Assembly (NCBI GenBank): GCA_015489065.1
Contig: WGAO01000076.1
Coordinates: 1 to 57,273 of the forward strand
DNA: 57,273 bases
Direction of reading: 5' to 3'
Source of the DNA: Thermotogaceae bacterium
Lineage (GTDB): Bacteria > Thermotogota > Thermotogae > Thermotogales > Thermotogaceae
The position numbers and the translations under genes were made by a program. The notes under the pieces were generated by a model, which ran no database searches, was not told where the DNA came from, and saw only the letters and a list, made by a program, of their open reading frames with translations. Within the stretch, counting starts at the first letter, position 1. Every line of letters begins with the position of its first letter. Shown here piece by piece: positions 39,158-48,922 of this stretch.

Positions 39158-40064
39158 AGCGATCGCCCTCCTTTATTTTTCTCCCGTTCTTTGCATCAAA
39201 AAATCTAATAGGCTTCTTTCCTGGAAATTGTATCTTCTCTACTAAAACCTCGCCATCTCTGCATCCTATCCAGGCGCCTCTTTTCTCGATATTTACGACT
39301 TCACCAGGTCTGGATTCACCATATCGAAGACTTTTCACGCCAAAAAGTTTCACAACATTTCCGTTAAGATTCGAAAAAGCTCCCGGTTTTGGATCGTAAG
39401 CTCTTATCTTGTTTTTCACAGATTCGCACGGTTTCGAGAAGTCCACCACAAGGTCTTTTTTGGTTATCTTTGGAGCATAGGTTGCTTTAGATTCATCCTG
39501 CTCTTTCATGGGGATCTTTCCACTCTCAACAATCTTGAAAAATTCTGAGAGTATTTTCTTCCCTTCTTCTATAAGCTTTTTCTCAAGATCTCCAAAGCTT
39601 TCAAAATCTCCTATCTCAATCCGCCTTTGCAGAACTATAGGACCTGCATCCAGCTTCGAAGAGACTTTCATCAAAGTAACCCCAGTCTCCCTGTCGCCAC
39701 TCTCAAGAGCTCTGTTTATTGGTGAAGCACCTCGGTATCTAGGAAGAAGAGATGGATGGACATTGAATATTCCCAATCTCGGAGCATTGAGTATTTTTTT
39801 TGGAATTATCTTTCCGAAAGATACGAGTATACCTATATCATATTCTCTCAAAATATCGTGAATTTCCGATATTTTCACCGGTGTGATAACTTCGATGCCT
39901 TTTTCAACCGCTATCTCCTTCACGGGAGTTGGCAAGACATTTTTTCCTCTCCCTTTAGGCTTATCTGGTTGAGTGACAACGAGCTTTACTCCAAAGCCAG
40001 AATCCACCATAAATTTGAGGTGCTCAGCGGAGTAATCATCACTTCCAAAATACACTATCTTCAC
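39138..40064 (-). CDS. fmt: Methionyl-tRNA formyltransferase
   Basis: Fmt (308 residues) formylates the initiator Met-tRNA with 10-formyl-THF. The hydrolase-like N-terminal domain has FNVHPSLLPRYRGASPI near 100-115 and the catalytic Asp in SSKLDAGPIV near 142. A beta-barrel OB-type C-terminal domain follows. The GTG start overlaps the upstream radical SAM stop as GTGA with AAGGAGGAATCAAT ahead. Its last 20 bases overlap the TPR gene in convergent orientation. No deformylase gene is adjacent. Confidence 0.95.
   Translation of the reverse strand: MKIVYFGSDDYSAEHLKFMVDSGFGVKLVVTQPDKPKGRGKNVLPTPVKEIAVEKGIEVITPVKISEIHDILREYDIGILVSFGKIIPKKILNAPRLGIFNVHPSLLPRYRGASPINRALESGDRETGVTLMKVSSKLDAGPIVLQRRIEIGDFESFGDLEKKLIEEGKKILSEFFKIVESGKIPMKEQDESKATYAPKITKKDLVVDFSKPCESVKNKIRAYDPKPGAFSNLNGNVVKLFGVKSLRYGESRPGEVVNIEKRGAWIGCRDGEVLVEKIQFPGKKPIRFFDAKNGRKIKEGDRFTLPEL
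39149..39180 (+). terminator. Rho-independent terminator of the 28-39 kb operon, inside fmt
   Basis: GGAGGG (39149-39154) pairs with CCCTCC (39166-39171). The loop contains the palindrome GCGATCGC in part, and the stem is followed by TTTATTTTT. It overlaps the TPR gene's stop codon and lies within the convergent fmt coding end. Confidence 0.8.
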
Positions 40065-40834
40065 ATTGATTCCTCCTTTTTCAACACCTCAAAGGCGCAA
40101 CAGTTGTAATTCCTTTTCCCATTGATAACGGGTTTCGTTATACCGTCAACAAATCTTATTTTGCTTTGAAGATCATTTCTGTAGACTCCTTTCGGTTGCA
40201 TACATCCAAGAAACACCACATCGAACTTCTCACGAGCTATTTTGAAAATCTTTAAAACATCATCGAGACTTGGTGAAGGGCAATTTTCATACACCGTGCT
40301 GGGTGTTGGTATAAACACATTGAGAACTACCGATCTAAAGTTCTTCGAAAGCATTTCAATAGCTCTAAGCTCGTGCGTTATCTCGCCACACATCACACCA
40401 ATTGTCAGGTGCGGAACAACCCTGACATCGTATGACTTCATCACATAGATTTGCTCAAGAGGATCTCTTCGAATGTTGTAGATCTCTTCCATGACATCTG
40501 GATCTGCGAAAAAATCCGCGGAAATCACATCCGCCAGCTTGTTTGCCACCTCATTTCTTTTTCTTGGAAATCCCACATGGAAATTGTATTTGAGCTTGTT
40601 TTCTTTTTTGAATTTTTCTAAAATGACTTCCCACTTTCCAAACGGTATCTCACCATCTATACCCATCCCGCCGCTTATCAAGAAAACCTTTCTACCTTCA
40701 TCAACGAACTTTTTCATTTCCCATATCGGTACCATATGCCTGAGATAAACTCCACCACAGTGTTTACAATTCATCGGACATTGAGAACCTGTTACGGATA
40801 CCGGAACGACATATCTAGTATCTACGAGTATCAA
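40061..40834 (-). CDS. Radical SAM protein, function unknown
   Basis: The 257-residue protein has CX3CX2C (Cys 19, 23 and 26) in SQCPMNCKHCGG. A glycine-rich SAM-binding segment FLISGGMGIDG follows near 52-62. Late Cys residues occur in VFLGCMQPKG and NYNCCAFEVL, which could bind a second cluster or substrate. I cannot assign a substrate. TTG is the start, overlapping the clostripain stop (TTGA) with GGAGGCGGG upstream. It is locked between that protease gene and fmt by overlaps on both sides. Confidence 0.82.
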   Translation of the reverse strand: MILVDTRYVVPVSVTGSQCPMNCKHCGGVYLRHMVPIWEMKKFVDEGRKVFLISGGMGIDGEIPFGKWEVILEKFKKENKLKYNFHVGFPRKRNEVANKLADVISADFFADPDVMEEIYNIRRDPLEQIYVMKSYDVRVVPHLTIGVMCGEITHELRAIEMLSKNFRSVVLNVFIPTPSTVYENCPSPSLDDVLKIFKIAREKFDVVFLGCMQPKGVYRNDLQSKIRFVDGITKPVINGKRNYNCCAFEVLKKEESM

Positions 40835-42090
40835 AGTCCCGCCTCCTTGAGGTATTCAAGCCATCCCGTATCCGATGCGAATTCCAACTCATAATAGCTG
40901 TCATAAATCTCTCCTAATTCTCCAGGATTTGGTAAAAGAATGTTCATGGGATATCCACCATTTGTCCAGTAGTAGACTATTACACTTTCGAGAATTGGTT
41001 TAGGATCTGCGTAAGCTCTTAAAACCTCTTCAACATTTTTAATGTATCTCTTGTAAGGATCCTCATTTTTTAGCTCATATGCTAGACTCCTCACAGCTGG
41101 AGTTGAAATTTCACTGGTGAAATCTTTGAATTTCGAAGCTAACTCATCGACCTTTGATGAATCAAAGATGGATAAGCTCCATTTGTGATCTGACTCCAGA
41201 TATTCCGAGAAAGACTCAATGTATTCTGAATACCGATCGAGAACACTTTTAGCCACATCTATGGGTGATCCCTTTAAATCTTTCAAAAAGGAATAGTCCC
41301 ATCCACTTCCCGGCTCGTAATCCCCTGAAGCTATTATGTATCTAGCAACCCTTCTGAGCTGATAGATCACTTCTGCTGATCCCATAAAACACGCGTCGAA
41401 GCCGAGAAGATCAAGTTTAAGTCCATCTAAGGCTTCTGAGAGTTCTGGAATCGTCAGTGCATCTTTCGATTCTTCATCTAAAGCGATGGCTCTTGTGGTG
41501 AAATCATTCTTGTAGTTTGAATCTCCCAACCAGGACGATCCGTGATCCCAGATTATCAGAAATTTTTTTGAAAAGTCTATTGAGAACTCGTTTATAAAAT
41601 CTCTGAGTTCTTTTCCACTTCCGCTGTTTATATTCACTGTTTTCAAAACTTTTAACCCCTCATCAGACATGGCGAGCACTTCATCTCTCGCGCCATCAAA
41701 AAACACCAAAACTGATGTCTGGATTCCATAATCAGATATCTCTTCAATATCCTCAGGAGCATAATCTCTCAGATCGTTGTCAGCTGCCATCCAAATGAAG
41801 ATCTGCCATTCAGGAGGAGAGACTCTCACAGAGAATTTCTCATTATCCACGATAACATCATATATCCCAGGATTCTTCGCAAAAAAGTAAAAGTGATCTT
41901 GACCTTGCGAAAGTGAGATATTTTCGATCAACTCGCCATTGAACATTACCGATATATCATGATGACCGGAGGATTTCAGATCAACTCTCACAAATCTGCC
42001 AGCTGTAGTGTTGGAAAAAGAGATGGGCTTTATGAATAAACATCCACTCAGAAAAAATACTAGTGATAAAGCAATTAGAACCCTCTTCAT
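40831..42090 (-). CDS. Clostripain (C11) family cysteine peptidase, lipoprotein
   Basis: The 419-residue protein has a lipoprotein signal with lipobox LSGC (Cys 17). A beta-rich domain (about 25-92) leads to a clostripain-type caspase-fold domain. The catalytic dyad is visible: His 183 in IIWDHGSSW and Cys 234 in [12 protein letters not shown]. Clostripain prefers Arg at P1; specificity here is unknown. It should be exported and lipid-anchored. The ATG overlaps the secA stop (ATGA), so an exported protease is translationally coupled to the export motor. Confidence 0.88.
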   Translation of the reverse strand: MKRVLIALSLVFFLSGCLFIKPISFSNTTAGRFVRVDLKSSGHHDISVMFNGELIENISLSQGQDHFYFFAKNPGIYDVIVDNEKFSVRVSPPEWQIFIWMAADNDLRDYAPEDIEEISDYGIQTSVLVFFDGARDEVLAMSDEGLKVLKTVNINSGSGKELRDFINEFSIDFSKKFLIIWDHGSSWLGDSNYKNDFTTRAIALDEESKDALTIPELSEALDGLKLDLLGFDACFMGSAEVIYQLRRVARYIIASGDYEPGSGWDYSFLKDLKGSPIDVAKSVLDRYSEYIESFSEYLESDHKWSLSIFDSSKVDELASKFKDFTSEISTPAVRSLAYELKNEDPYKRYIKNVEEVLRAYADPKPILESVIVYYWTNGGYPMNILLPNPGELGEIYDSYYELEFASDTGWLEYLKEAGL

Positions 42091-44687
42091 CTCTTTACTT
42101 TAAGCCTTTTTTTGTATTTTCTCTCTGACTTCTTTTTCTCGTTGCCAACCAAATTAAACTCTTCATGAACCGCTCTGACACTTTCGACTTCTTTCTTTGC
42201 CTCTTCCTCTGCTTCCTCACTTATCTTGACAACCCTGAGTATCCATTCTGCAGTCGTCTCAAAAACATTCGCCATCATCTCGTCGAACATTCTGTAGGTT
42301 TCTTTCTTAAATTCAAGTATTGGATCTTTTTGACCATACGCTCTCAGTCTGACTGCATCCTTTACATGCTCAACCTCCTCCAAATACTGCCTCCAATTTT
42401 CATCTATTATTCTAAGCATTAAAAATCGCATTATCCTCGAATACTCTTCGCCGAGCTCTTCTTTCTTCCTCTCATATGCCTCCCAGAGCTTCTCCAAAAG
42501 GAACTCTCTTATCTGATCCTCTCTTGAGAACTCCCCGTTTGCTACATCCGATAGTCCTATTTCTTTTGGAAAGCTTGCGAAAGATTCGGCAAGTCCCTTG
42601 AGATCCCAATCGGTTTTCTGTATGAAAAACCTCATCCTTCTGTCAACTATGTCTTCGAATATCTCCTTAACTTGATCATCATAGTTCTCTTCGGTTAGCA
42701 AATAATCCCTGAACGAGTACACAGCTTCTCTTTGTTTATCCAGAACCTCATCCATCTCCATGAGACTTTTTCTTATGGAGAAGTTTATTCCTTCGACTTT
42801 CTTCTGTATCTTCTCTATAAGCTTTGTGAGCATCGGATGGTATATCGGTTCTCCGGGTTTTATCTTGAGCATGTTCATTATCTTTCCAATCTGTTCAGAT
42901 CCGAAGATCCTCAACAGATCGTCTTCAAGTGATACAAAAAATCTAGACTCTCCTGGATCTCCCTGCCTCCCTGACCTGCCTCGAAGCTGATTGTCTATCC
43001 TTCTAGCCTCATGATGCTCTGTGCCTATTACATACAGCCCTCCAAGCTCAGCAACCCCAGGTCCGAGCTTTATATCTGTTCCTCTACCAGCCATATTTGT
43101 GGCGATTGTGACTGCTCCCTTCTGGCCGGCATTCGCTATTATCTCCGCTTCCTTCTCATGATACTTGGCATTCAACACTTCGTGTGGAATCTTCTTCTTT
43201 TTGAGCATTTGGCTGAGTCGCTCGCTCTTCTCTATCGAAGTCGTTCCAACGAGTATCGGCTGACCTTTCTCATGACGCTCAACTATCTCTTTCACAACGG
43301 CATCGAATTTCTCCTGCTCTGTTCTGTATATAAGATCATCATGATCAACTCTTATCATCGGCTTGTGGGTCGGTACTACCACAACTTCCATATCGTAAAC
43401 TTGCACAAATTCCTCTTCCTCTGTCTTAGCTGTTCCGGTCATTCCTGCAAGCTTGTCGTACATTCTGAAATAATTCTGGAAAGTTATCGTTGCGTAGGTT
43501 ATCGACTCAGATCTAACTGTTACCCCTTCTTTTGCCTCTATCGCCTGGTGAAGTCCTCCACTGTATCTTCTTCCCGGAAGGAGTCTTCCTGTGAACTCAT
43601 CTACTATGACTATCTGATTGTTCATAACGACATAATCGACATCTCTTTTAAAAAGATGGAGGGCTTTCAACGCATTGAGAAGGTGATACAAAAGCTTCAC
43701 ATTTGACGGATCGTAAAGATTTTCCACATTTAATCTCTTCTCAGCTTTTTCTATTCCTTTTTCCGTGAGTATCACCGTGCGGGCTTTTTCATCTATCACG
43801 AAATCCTCGTCTTTTTTAAAAGCTTTCGCAAGCTGAGCAAAGAATTTGTAGACAGATGGATTTTCCTTGGAAGGTCCTGAAATTATCAGAGGAGTTCTTG
43901 CCTCATCTATGAGTATGGAGTCGACCTCGTCCACTATTGCATAAAAATGCCCTCTCTGAGTTTTGTCGTCCACATCGTAAACAAGGTTGTCTCTCAAGTA
44001 ATCGAAACCGAATTCGTTGTTCGTTCCATAAGTTATATCCTTATCGTACGCTTCTCTTCTCGAAATCTCCCTGAGTTCCACTTGAAAAGCTTCAAGGGCT
44101 TCTTTATTCATCTGAGATTCATCGAGAATCTCTCCTTCATAATCAAGAGGCCAAACGGATAAATTGTTTTCTATCGCTCTTTGAGCCATTTCCGGGTCTT
44201 TCCAAACTACTTCATAGCTCTTTCCAAGTTGGTTTATTACCCCAACAGACAAACCCAATGAAAGATAGATAGGTCCCATCCACATCGCATCTCTTCTTGC
44301 AAGATAATCGTTCACTGTGACCAGATGTACTCCTTTTCCCGTAAGCGCATTCAGGTATATTGGCATTGTCGCTGCGAGTGTCTTGCCTTCTCCCGTTTTC
44401 ATCTCAGCTATTTTTCCGTCATGGAGAACAAGACCACCTATCACTTGTACATCAAAAGGCCTCATACCAAGCGTTCTTTTAGCTGCTTCTCTTGCAAGCG
44501 CAAAAGCTTCCACGGCAAAATCATCTAATTTCTCTTTGTTTTTGATTTTTTCCCTAAGAGCTTTTGATCTCTTTACCAGATTCTTGAAGTTTTCCTCTTT
44601 CAGCTTCTTTCCAAAATCGTTTACCTTCTGAACAACTTTTCTGTATTTCTTTATATATCTCTCATTCTTATCGAAAAGTTTGAGTAT
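42087..44687 (-). CDS. secA: Protein translocase ATPase SecA, with apparent AUA start
   Basis: SecA (about 866 residues) drives preprotein export through SecYEG. Walker A is MKTGEGKT near 96-103; other core motifs include [17 protein letters not shown] and [13 protein letters not shown]. The C-terminus lacks the zinc-binding Cys cluster found in E. coli. The frame upstream of the first usable GTG (44513) clearly encodes the conserved N-terminus [18 protein letters not shown]. The only start-like codon at the right place is ATA 44687-44685, placed 9 bases after GGAGG in GGAGGTGATGTGAA. A GTG at 44692, overlapping the upstream stop as GTGA, is out of frame by one base, so an AUA start or a lost base are the options. 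Confidence 0.93.
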   Translation of the reverse strand: MLKLFDKNERYIKKYRKVVQKVNDFGKKLKEENFKNLVKRSKALREKIKNKEKLDDFAVEAFALAREAAKRTLGMRPFDVQVIGGLVLHDGKIAEMKTGEGKTLAATMPIYLNALTGKGVHLVTVNDYLARRDAMWMGPIYLSLGLSVGVINQLGKSYEVVWKDPEMAQRAIENNLSVWPLDYEGEILDESQMNKEALEAFQVELREISRREAYDKDITYGTNNEFGFDYLRDNLVYDVDDKTQRGHFYAIVDEVDSILIDEARTPLIISGPSKENPSVYKFFAQLAKAFKKDEDFVIDEKARTVILTEKGIEKAEKRLNVENLYDPSNVKLLYHLLNALKALHLFKRDVDYVVMNNQIVIVDEFTGRLLPGRRYSGGLHQAIEAKEGVTVRSESITYATITFQNYFRMYDKLAGMTGTAKTEEEEFVQVYDMEVVVVPTHKPMIRVDHDDLIYRTEQEKFDAVVKEIVERHEKGQPILVGTTSIEKSERLSQMLKKKKIPHEVLNAKYHEKEAEIIANAGQKGAVTIATNMAGRGTDIKLGPGVAELGGLYVIGTEHHEARRIDNQLRGRSGRQGDPGESRFFVSLEDDLLRIFGSEQIGKIMNMLKIKPGEPIYHPMLTKLIEKIQKKVEGINFSIRKSLMEMDEVLDKQREAVYSFRDYLLTEENYDDQVKEIFEDIVDRRMRFFIQKTDWDLKGLAESFASFPKEIGLSDVANGEFSREDQIREFLLEKLWEAYERKKEELGEEYSRIMRFLMLRIIDENWRQYLEEVEHVKDAVRLRAYGQKDPILEFKKETYRMFDEMMANVFETTAEWILRVVKISEEAEEEAKKEVESVRAVHEEFNLVGNEKKKSERKYKKRLKVKR

Positions 44688-44688
44688 T

Positions 44689-46104
44689 TCACATCACCTC
44701 CAGTATGTAGAGAAACTCTCCTGTTTTGTAAGTCTGGAAAAAGAGCATCTTTGATGCGACATCCAAACCTGTTATTTTCCTCAACACATCTCCCAGATCC
44801 AAATAAGCTCTGCTTATATCCTCTTTGTAAGGTATAAAAGATGACAGATAGTTAAAAGTTGGGTCATCAAGAAGCTTCTTTCTTCTTGAATACGCTGCAT
44901 ACTTTTTCTTATCAACATTTGACACGACAAAGTGCCCGCCATAAGAGAAGAAATAGAGCTTCTCACCGCTTATATCAAGTATCCACTGATCACCTTTGTT
45001 TTCTGCACCATACTTTTTAAGTGTCTCTTCTATATCCTTAAAGTTTTCTTTAGTCTCTCTAAAAATAGCCGCAAAGGTAACATTAGAAGCCGCTGATATG
45101 TCCCCGATTATGTATATCTTTCCTTCCGCTCCTCTAACGACACTTGAGACTATATCAGACATCTTCTTGATCTCACCACCCTGACCTGAAAACCAAGATG
45201 TGACCTTCTCAACGGCCTCTGCAGAGCTCTTAGCAGAAATACCAACAAAATAGTTACCCATAAAAGGTATTTCGCCCATATCACTCGATCCAACTAAATA
45301 GGCTTTGGGCTTTTCCAGATTCCCCGTGACAAACTGATCCACCCTGAGGACTAGCTTTCCATCTTCCACTTTTACCAGGAGCTCTAAGTGATCCGTATTT
45401 ATATCACCCTTGATTTTCACACCCATGTCTATTTTGAGGGAATTACCACGGAAATATCCCTTGATAAATCCATTTTTCGCTAAAACAGATGACGCCTCTT
45501 TGGTTAAACCACCATCTGGCTTTGAATAGTTCGATAATGCAGAGCTCAAACCTCCTTTACTCCCACTCATAACAATGTAATCATCAGCCGATCCAGCAAA
45601 TATCGTAACATGGTCATCTTTCATCATATAAAGACCTGTAGATTCCTCGTCTAAACTAAGATCCAGAAGGGTTGACACAAATTTCATAAACTCATTTGGA
45701 GAAGATGAGTGGAGAGCTATTATGGTGTTCGCTCCTAAATTTTTCAGTAAGTCTATGTAGTAATTCAAATCGAGCGAAGTAAGCGAATTCAGATCTAGAG
45801 AGATTCCCTTTGAAGATATTAGAAAATCATGAGATATCGCATCTAAAAAAACTTCTTTTGACACACCACTCTTTTTCTCGATGTCATCCATCATAGAGTT
45901 GAATATGTACTCCACTCCAAGCCCTTTGTCTCCAAACACAAATGAAAACAACGGAACCTCTTTCAACTTTTGATAATTCACGGCGGGATTATCAAAATAG
46001 ATGACAAAATCGTAATCCGGTGGGACGAAATCGATTATCTTCCCAGCAAAGAAGACCAAAGCGTACATCAAAATCAGGAAAGTTCCTACTCTTTTAGTCG
46101 TCAT
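44689..46104 (-). CDS. Anchored extracytoplasmic protein of unknown function
   Basis: The 471-residue protein has an N-terminal membrane anchor or signal ([19 protein letters not shown]) and a long beta-rich outer region starting [14 protein letters not shown]. Repeated ideas such as SKGGLSSAL and [12 protein letters not shown] recall DUF3352-like proteins, but this is weak. It is encoded between tlyA and secA with overlapping ends. GGAGGGAAGCTG precedes ATG 46104, which overlaps the tlyA stop by one base; an upstream ATG at 46134 lies inside tlyA and is less likely. Confidence 0.75.
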   Translation of the reverse strand: MTTKRVGTFLILMYALVFFAGKIIDFVPPDYDFVIYFDNPAVNYQKLKEVPLFSFVFGDKGLGVEYIFNSMMDDIEKKSGVSKEVFLDAISHDFLISSKGISLDLNSLTSLDLNYYIDLLKNLGANTIIALHSSSPNEFMKFVSTLLDLSLDEESTGLYMMKDDHVTIFAGSADDYIVMSGSKGGLSSALSNYSKPDGGLTKEASSVLAKNGFIKGYFRGNSLKIDMGVKIKGDINTDHLELLVKVEDGKLVLRVDQFVTGNLEKPKAYLVGSSDMGEIPFMGNYFVGISAKSSAEAVEKVTSWFSGQGGEIKKMSDIVSSVVRGAEGKIYIIGDISAASNVTFAAIFRETKENFKDIEETLKKYGAENKGDQWILDISGEKLYFFSYGGHFVVSNVDKKKYAAYSRRKKLLDDPTFNYLSSFIPYKEDISRAYLDLGDVLRKITGLDVASKMLFFQTYKTGEFLYILEVM

Positions 46105-46895
46105 CAGCTTCCCTCCAAATTGAAATACTCCCAAGCTTTATTAACCACCCTTTCAACATCAAAAGCTTTCTGGCATCCGCCAAGCTTTGAATAGATAAAA
46201 TACTCAATGTTTCCTTTCGTTCCCCGAACCTTCGAGAAGGTCAAATCACAGGGTGAAAATCCATTCTCTTCTAAAGTTTTTATTATATCCCTAAGAACCC
46301 TTATATGTACATATTTATTTAAGGCCAATCCCTTTTTCACTTCTTCCCTTTTAGCCTCAAACTGCGGCTTCACAAGTAAAACAACTTCTCCATTCTCCTT
46401 TAAAAGCTTTTGAAAAACTGGAATAATTTTTCTTAGAGATATGAAGGATACATCACAGGTTATCAGATCCACTCTCTCTCCTAAACTTTCCTCATCCAAG
46501 TACCTTGCATTAACCTTTTCCATTACAACAACTCTCGGATCGTTTCTCAACTTCCAGTGAAGCTGCCCTTTTCCAACATCTACCGCGTATACTTTTTTGG
46601 CACCATTTTGAAGAAGAAAATCCGTAAAGCCACCAGTAGACGCTCCTATGTCGCAAACCACTTTTCCTGACACATCGAATTTGAAATACTTCCATGCAGA
46701 TTCAATCTTATATCCGCCTCGGCTTACATACTTCTCAGGAGTTTTAACAAATATATTCACATTCTCATCAAAATTTCTGGAAGGCTTATCAACTTTTTCA
46801 CCATTTACAAATACTTCCCCAGCCATTATGAGCCTCTTAGCCTTCTCTCTTGTTTCCACGAATCCTTTTTTAACAAGAAGCTGGTCTATCCTCAT
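46104..46895 (-). CDS. tlyA: TlyA-family S4-domain rRNA 2'-O-methyltransferase
   Basis: The 263-residue protein has an S4 RNA-binding domain at the N-terminus (RIDQLLVKKGFVETREKAKRLI, in part) and an FtsJ-like SAM domain. Motif I is CDIGASTGGFTDFLL near 80. The K-D-K-E tetrad is spread over RGGYKIESA, TCDVSFISL and LVKPQFEA. Mycobacterial TlyA methylates C1409 of 16S and C1920 of 23S rRNA; the same role is inferred. The ATG overlaps the preceding stop as ATGA. Confidence 0.9.
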   Translation of the reverse strand: MRIDQLLVKKGFVETREKAKRLIMAGEVFVNGEKVDKPSRNFDENVNIFVKTPEKYVSRGGYKIESAWKYFKFDVSGKVVCDIGASTGGFTDFLLQNGAKKVYAVDVGKGQLHWKLRNDPRVVVMEKVNARYLDEESLGERVDLITCDVSFISLRKIIPVFQKLLKENGEVVLLVKPQFEAKREEVKKGLALNKYVHIRVLRDIIKTLEENGFSPCDLTFSKVRGTKGNIEYFIYSKLGGCQKAFDVERVVNKAWEYFNLEGS

Positions 46896-48067
46896 TTTTT
46901 GAACCTCACAAGCCATACCTTGTTATCGCCTACAAGTATCAGAGATCCATTTACAAACTTGAAATCCCTCGCATTGAGGAATAGCTTTCTTCCAAGAACA
47001 GCGATCCCATTCTTCTCAATCTTCAACGCATATCCATTGTGAAGTCTTATACAATCTCCGTACACCTTCTCGTTGTTGACAACACAGAAATTCTTATTAT
47101 TCACAAATACCACTTTTCCATCCAGGAAATCAAATCCATAACTACCAATAGCTTTTTTCGAGTAGATCACTTCCTCACGCTCAAGGTTTATTTCCCTGTA
47201 ATATCCGCAAATATCCAATATGTAAAGCTTTCCACCAGACCAATACCACTCAAGTGGCGTGCAGGATATTTTCTTTCTCCAAGATCCATCCACGGCTTCA
47301 ATATAGCCGGATGCTTCCAATATGTACTTCTCGTATACATCGATTGCCGTCGATTTCAGTTCTCTCTTATTTTTTCCAACAACCCGATTTGGGAGCACTA
47401 CATTCCCATTCCAAAATCCCACAGGTCTCATATCTGCTCTATACTCTTTATCTCTAAATATCAACTTTCCAGATGAGTAAATAGCTATTTCTCTGCCAAC
47501 TGGAAAGATCATTTCAACTCCTTGAAAGAGCCTAGCTGTTTCGATGCTCATTCCTTCCTTTCCCACGAAGAAAAGATTCCCCTCAACCTCGTGAAAGCCT
47601 CTTTTCATGCTTGTTGCAACACCATCCAAATACACTTCATAGGTATCTTTCGGGGAGAAAACATATGTGGAGGGTTTCCTCATCTCAGTTATAGTTGCAG
47701 ATATTCCCTCTGGTGAGAACTTTATCAAGAATCCCCTGCTTGGAAGTTTGTAGCAACCGATCGTTTTCTTTAAACCGTTTTTTAAACTCTCCGGCGCCTT
47801 GGAGATCTCTGATGGAGAGTTGTAGTTATCCCATTCAGATTTTTCATAGCGAACCCAAATCGCAACATTACTGCCATCTTCATCAATCCTTACAAACAGA
47901 GGGGTTCCTCCACCTGCTAGTATCCCGCATTCCATCAAACTTTTATTTAGAGTTGATCTGAAATCCTCCGGTCCAGAATAGACTAGATCAACGGATGGAA
48001 GGGATTGCCATTCCCTTATGAGAGATAGCTCTTCTGCCCCAGGGGGGACATCCGACGCGTATATCAA
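46892..48067 (-). CDS. Anchored beta-propeller-like protein of unknown function, true start unresolved
   Basis: The shown frame of 391 residues begins at the first standard start, TTG 48067, which has no SD. The same frame is open farther upstream, and in the 3' end of truA it encodes a basic stretch (IKRSRFSSTKW) followed by the hydrophobic LVFSSLLITAVFGIYVY, an apparent signal anchor. No ATG, GTG or TTG occurs in that part of the frame; ATC or CTG codons are the only candidates. The body is rich in beta strands with blade-like repeats (YWSGGKLYILDICG, GSYGFDFLDGKVVFVN, KFVNGSLILVGDNKVWLV). It probably works outside the cytoplasm. Confidence 0.7.
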   Translation of the reverse strand: MIYASDVPPGAEELSLIREWQSLPSVDLVYSGPEDFRSTLNKSLMECGILAGGGTPLFVRIDEDGSNVAIWVRYEKSEWDNYNSPSEISKAPESLKNGLKKTIGCYKLPSRGFLIKFSPEGISATITEMRKPSTYVFSPKDTYEVYLDGVATSMKRGFHEVEGNLFFVGKEGMSIETARLFQGVEMIFPVGREIAIYSSGKLIFRDKEYRADMRPVGFWNGNVVLPNRVVGKNKRELKSTAIDVYEKYILEASGYIEAVDGSWRKKISCTPLEWYWSGGKLYILDICGYYREINLEREEVIYSKKAIGSYGFDFLDGKVVFVNNKNFCVVNNEKVYGDCIRLHNGYALKIEKNGIAVLGRKLFLNARDFKFVNGSLILVGDNKVWLVRFKK

Positions 48068-48111
48068 TACAGAACCGTTAGTATAGACATAAATCCCAAA
48101 AACCGCTGTTA

Positions 48112-48858
48112 TCAGAAGTGAACTGAATACAAGTACAAACCATTTGGTGGAGCTGAACCGGGAGCGTTTGATCTGTCGCGAGACTCCAGTAGCTCTTTTA
48201 CCCTCGTAGGATTCCAGTCTCCAACCCCCACTTTTACAAGAGTTCCAACTATATTTCTCACCATTCTCCTCAGAAACGACCTTCCCTCCACTCGGAATAA
48301 CAAGATCCCTCCTCTCATTCTCAAGATTCTGATTCTGTAAATAATTCTAACAGGGTTTCTTCTATCGTCCGGATCGCTTTTTCTAAAAGCTGTGAAATCA
48401 TGCTCGCCTTCCAGATATCTCGCAGCCTCTCTCATAGAGCTCACATCCAGTTCGTAAGGAAACCACCAAACATAATTTCTTCTGAATATATCAGGATATC
48501 TGGTGTTGAGAACATAGTAATGATAAATCCTCTTCTTTACCCCAGATCTTGGGTTGAATTTCTCCGGAAGATCCACTACTTTCTTTACATAAACATCAGA
48601 TGGAAGATTTGCATTCATAGCGTTCTTCACATCTTCATTCGTCATCCGAGGATTAGGACAGTCAAAGACAACAAGTTGATTACAAGCGTGAACGCCAGCA
48701 TCAGTTCTTCCAGCCGCATGAGTGTAGACTCTATACTTAAAAATTCTCTCCAGAGCGTCCTCTATTACTCCCTGAACCGTTCTGACTTTGGGCTGTCCCT
48801 GATATCCATAGAAGTTACTTCCGTCATACATAACAAAAGCTCCGATTCGTCTTTTCAA
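48112..48858 (-). CDS. truA: tRNA pseudouridine(38-40) synthase
   Basis: TruA (248 residues) isomerises U38-U40 in tRNA anticodon stems. The catalytic Asp 53 is in AAGRTDAGVHACNQ. Other family blocks are YDGSNFYGYQGQP, HDFTAFRKSD and FLRRMVRNIVGTLVKVG. The start is TTG 48858 with AAAGGAGAG about 9 bases upstream. It heads the eight-gene minus-strand run ending with fmt. Confidence 0.95.
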   Translation of the reverse strand: MKRRIGAFVMYDGSNFYGYQGQPKVRTVQGVIEDALERIFKYRVYTHAAGRTDAGVHACNQLVVFDCPNPRMTNEDVKNAMNANLPSDVYVKKVVDLPEKFNPRSGVKKRIYHYYVLNTRYPDIFRRNYVWWFPYELDVSSMREAARYLEGEHDFTAFRKSDPDDRRNPVRIIYRIRILRMRGGILLFRVEGRSFLRRMVRNIVGTLVKVGVGDWNPTRVKELLESRDRSNAPGSAPPNGLYLYSVHF

Positions 48859-48922
48859 ACCAAATCTCTCCTTTGGTGTAAAATATCCTAAGGTTTATTT
48901 TACATTATCTGGAGGGGATAAT

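Noticed and set aside
43011-43706. 231-residue open frame antisense to secA
   Set aside because: It mirrors highly conserved secA codons, has no ribosome site and encodes an unrecognisable low-complexity sequence. It is a shadow frame.
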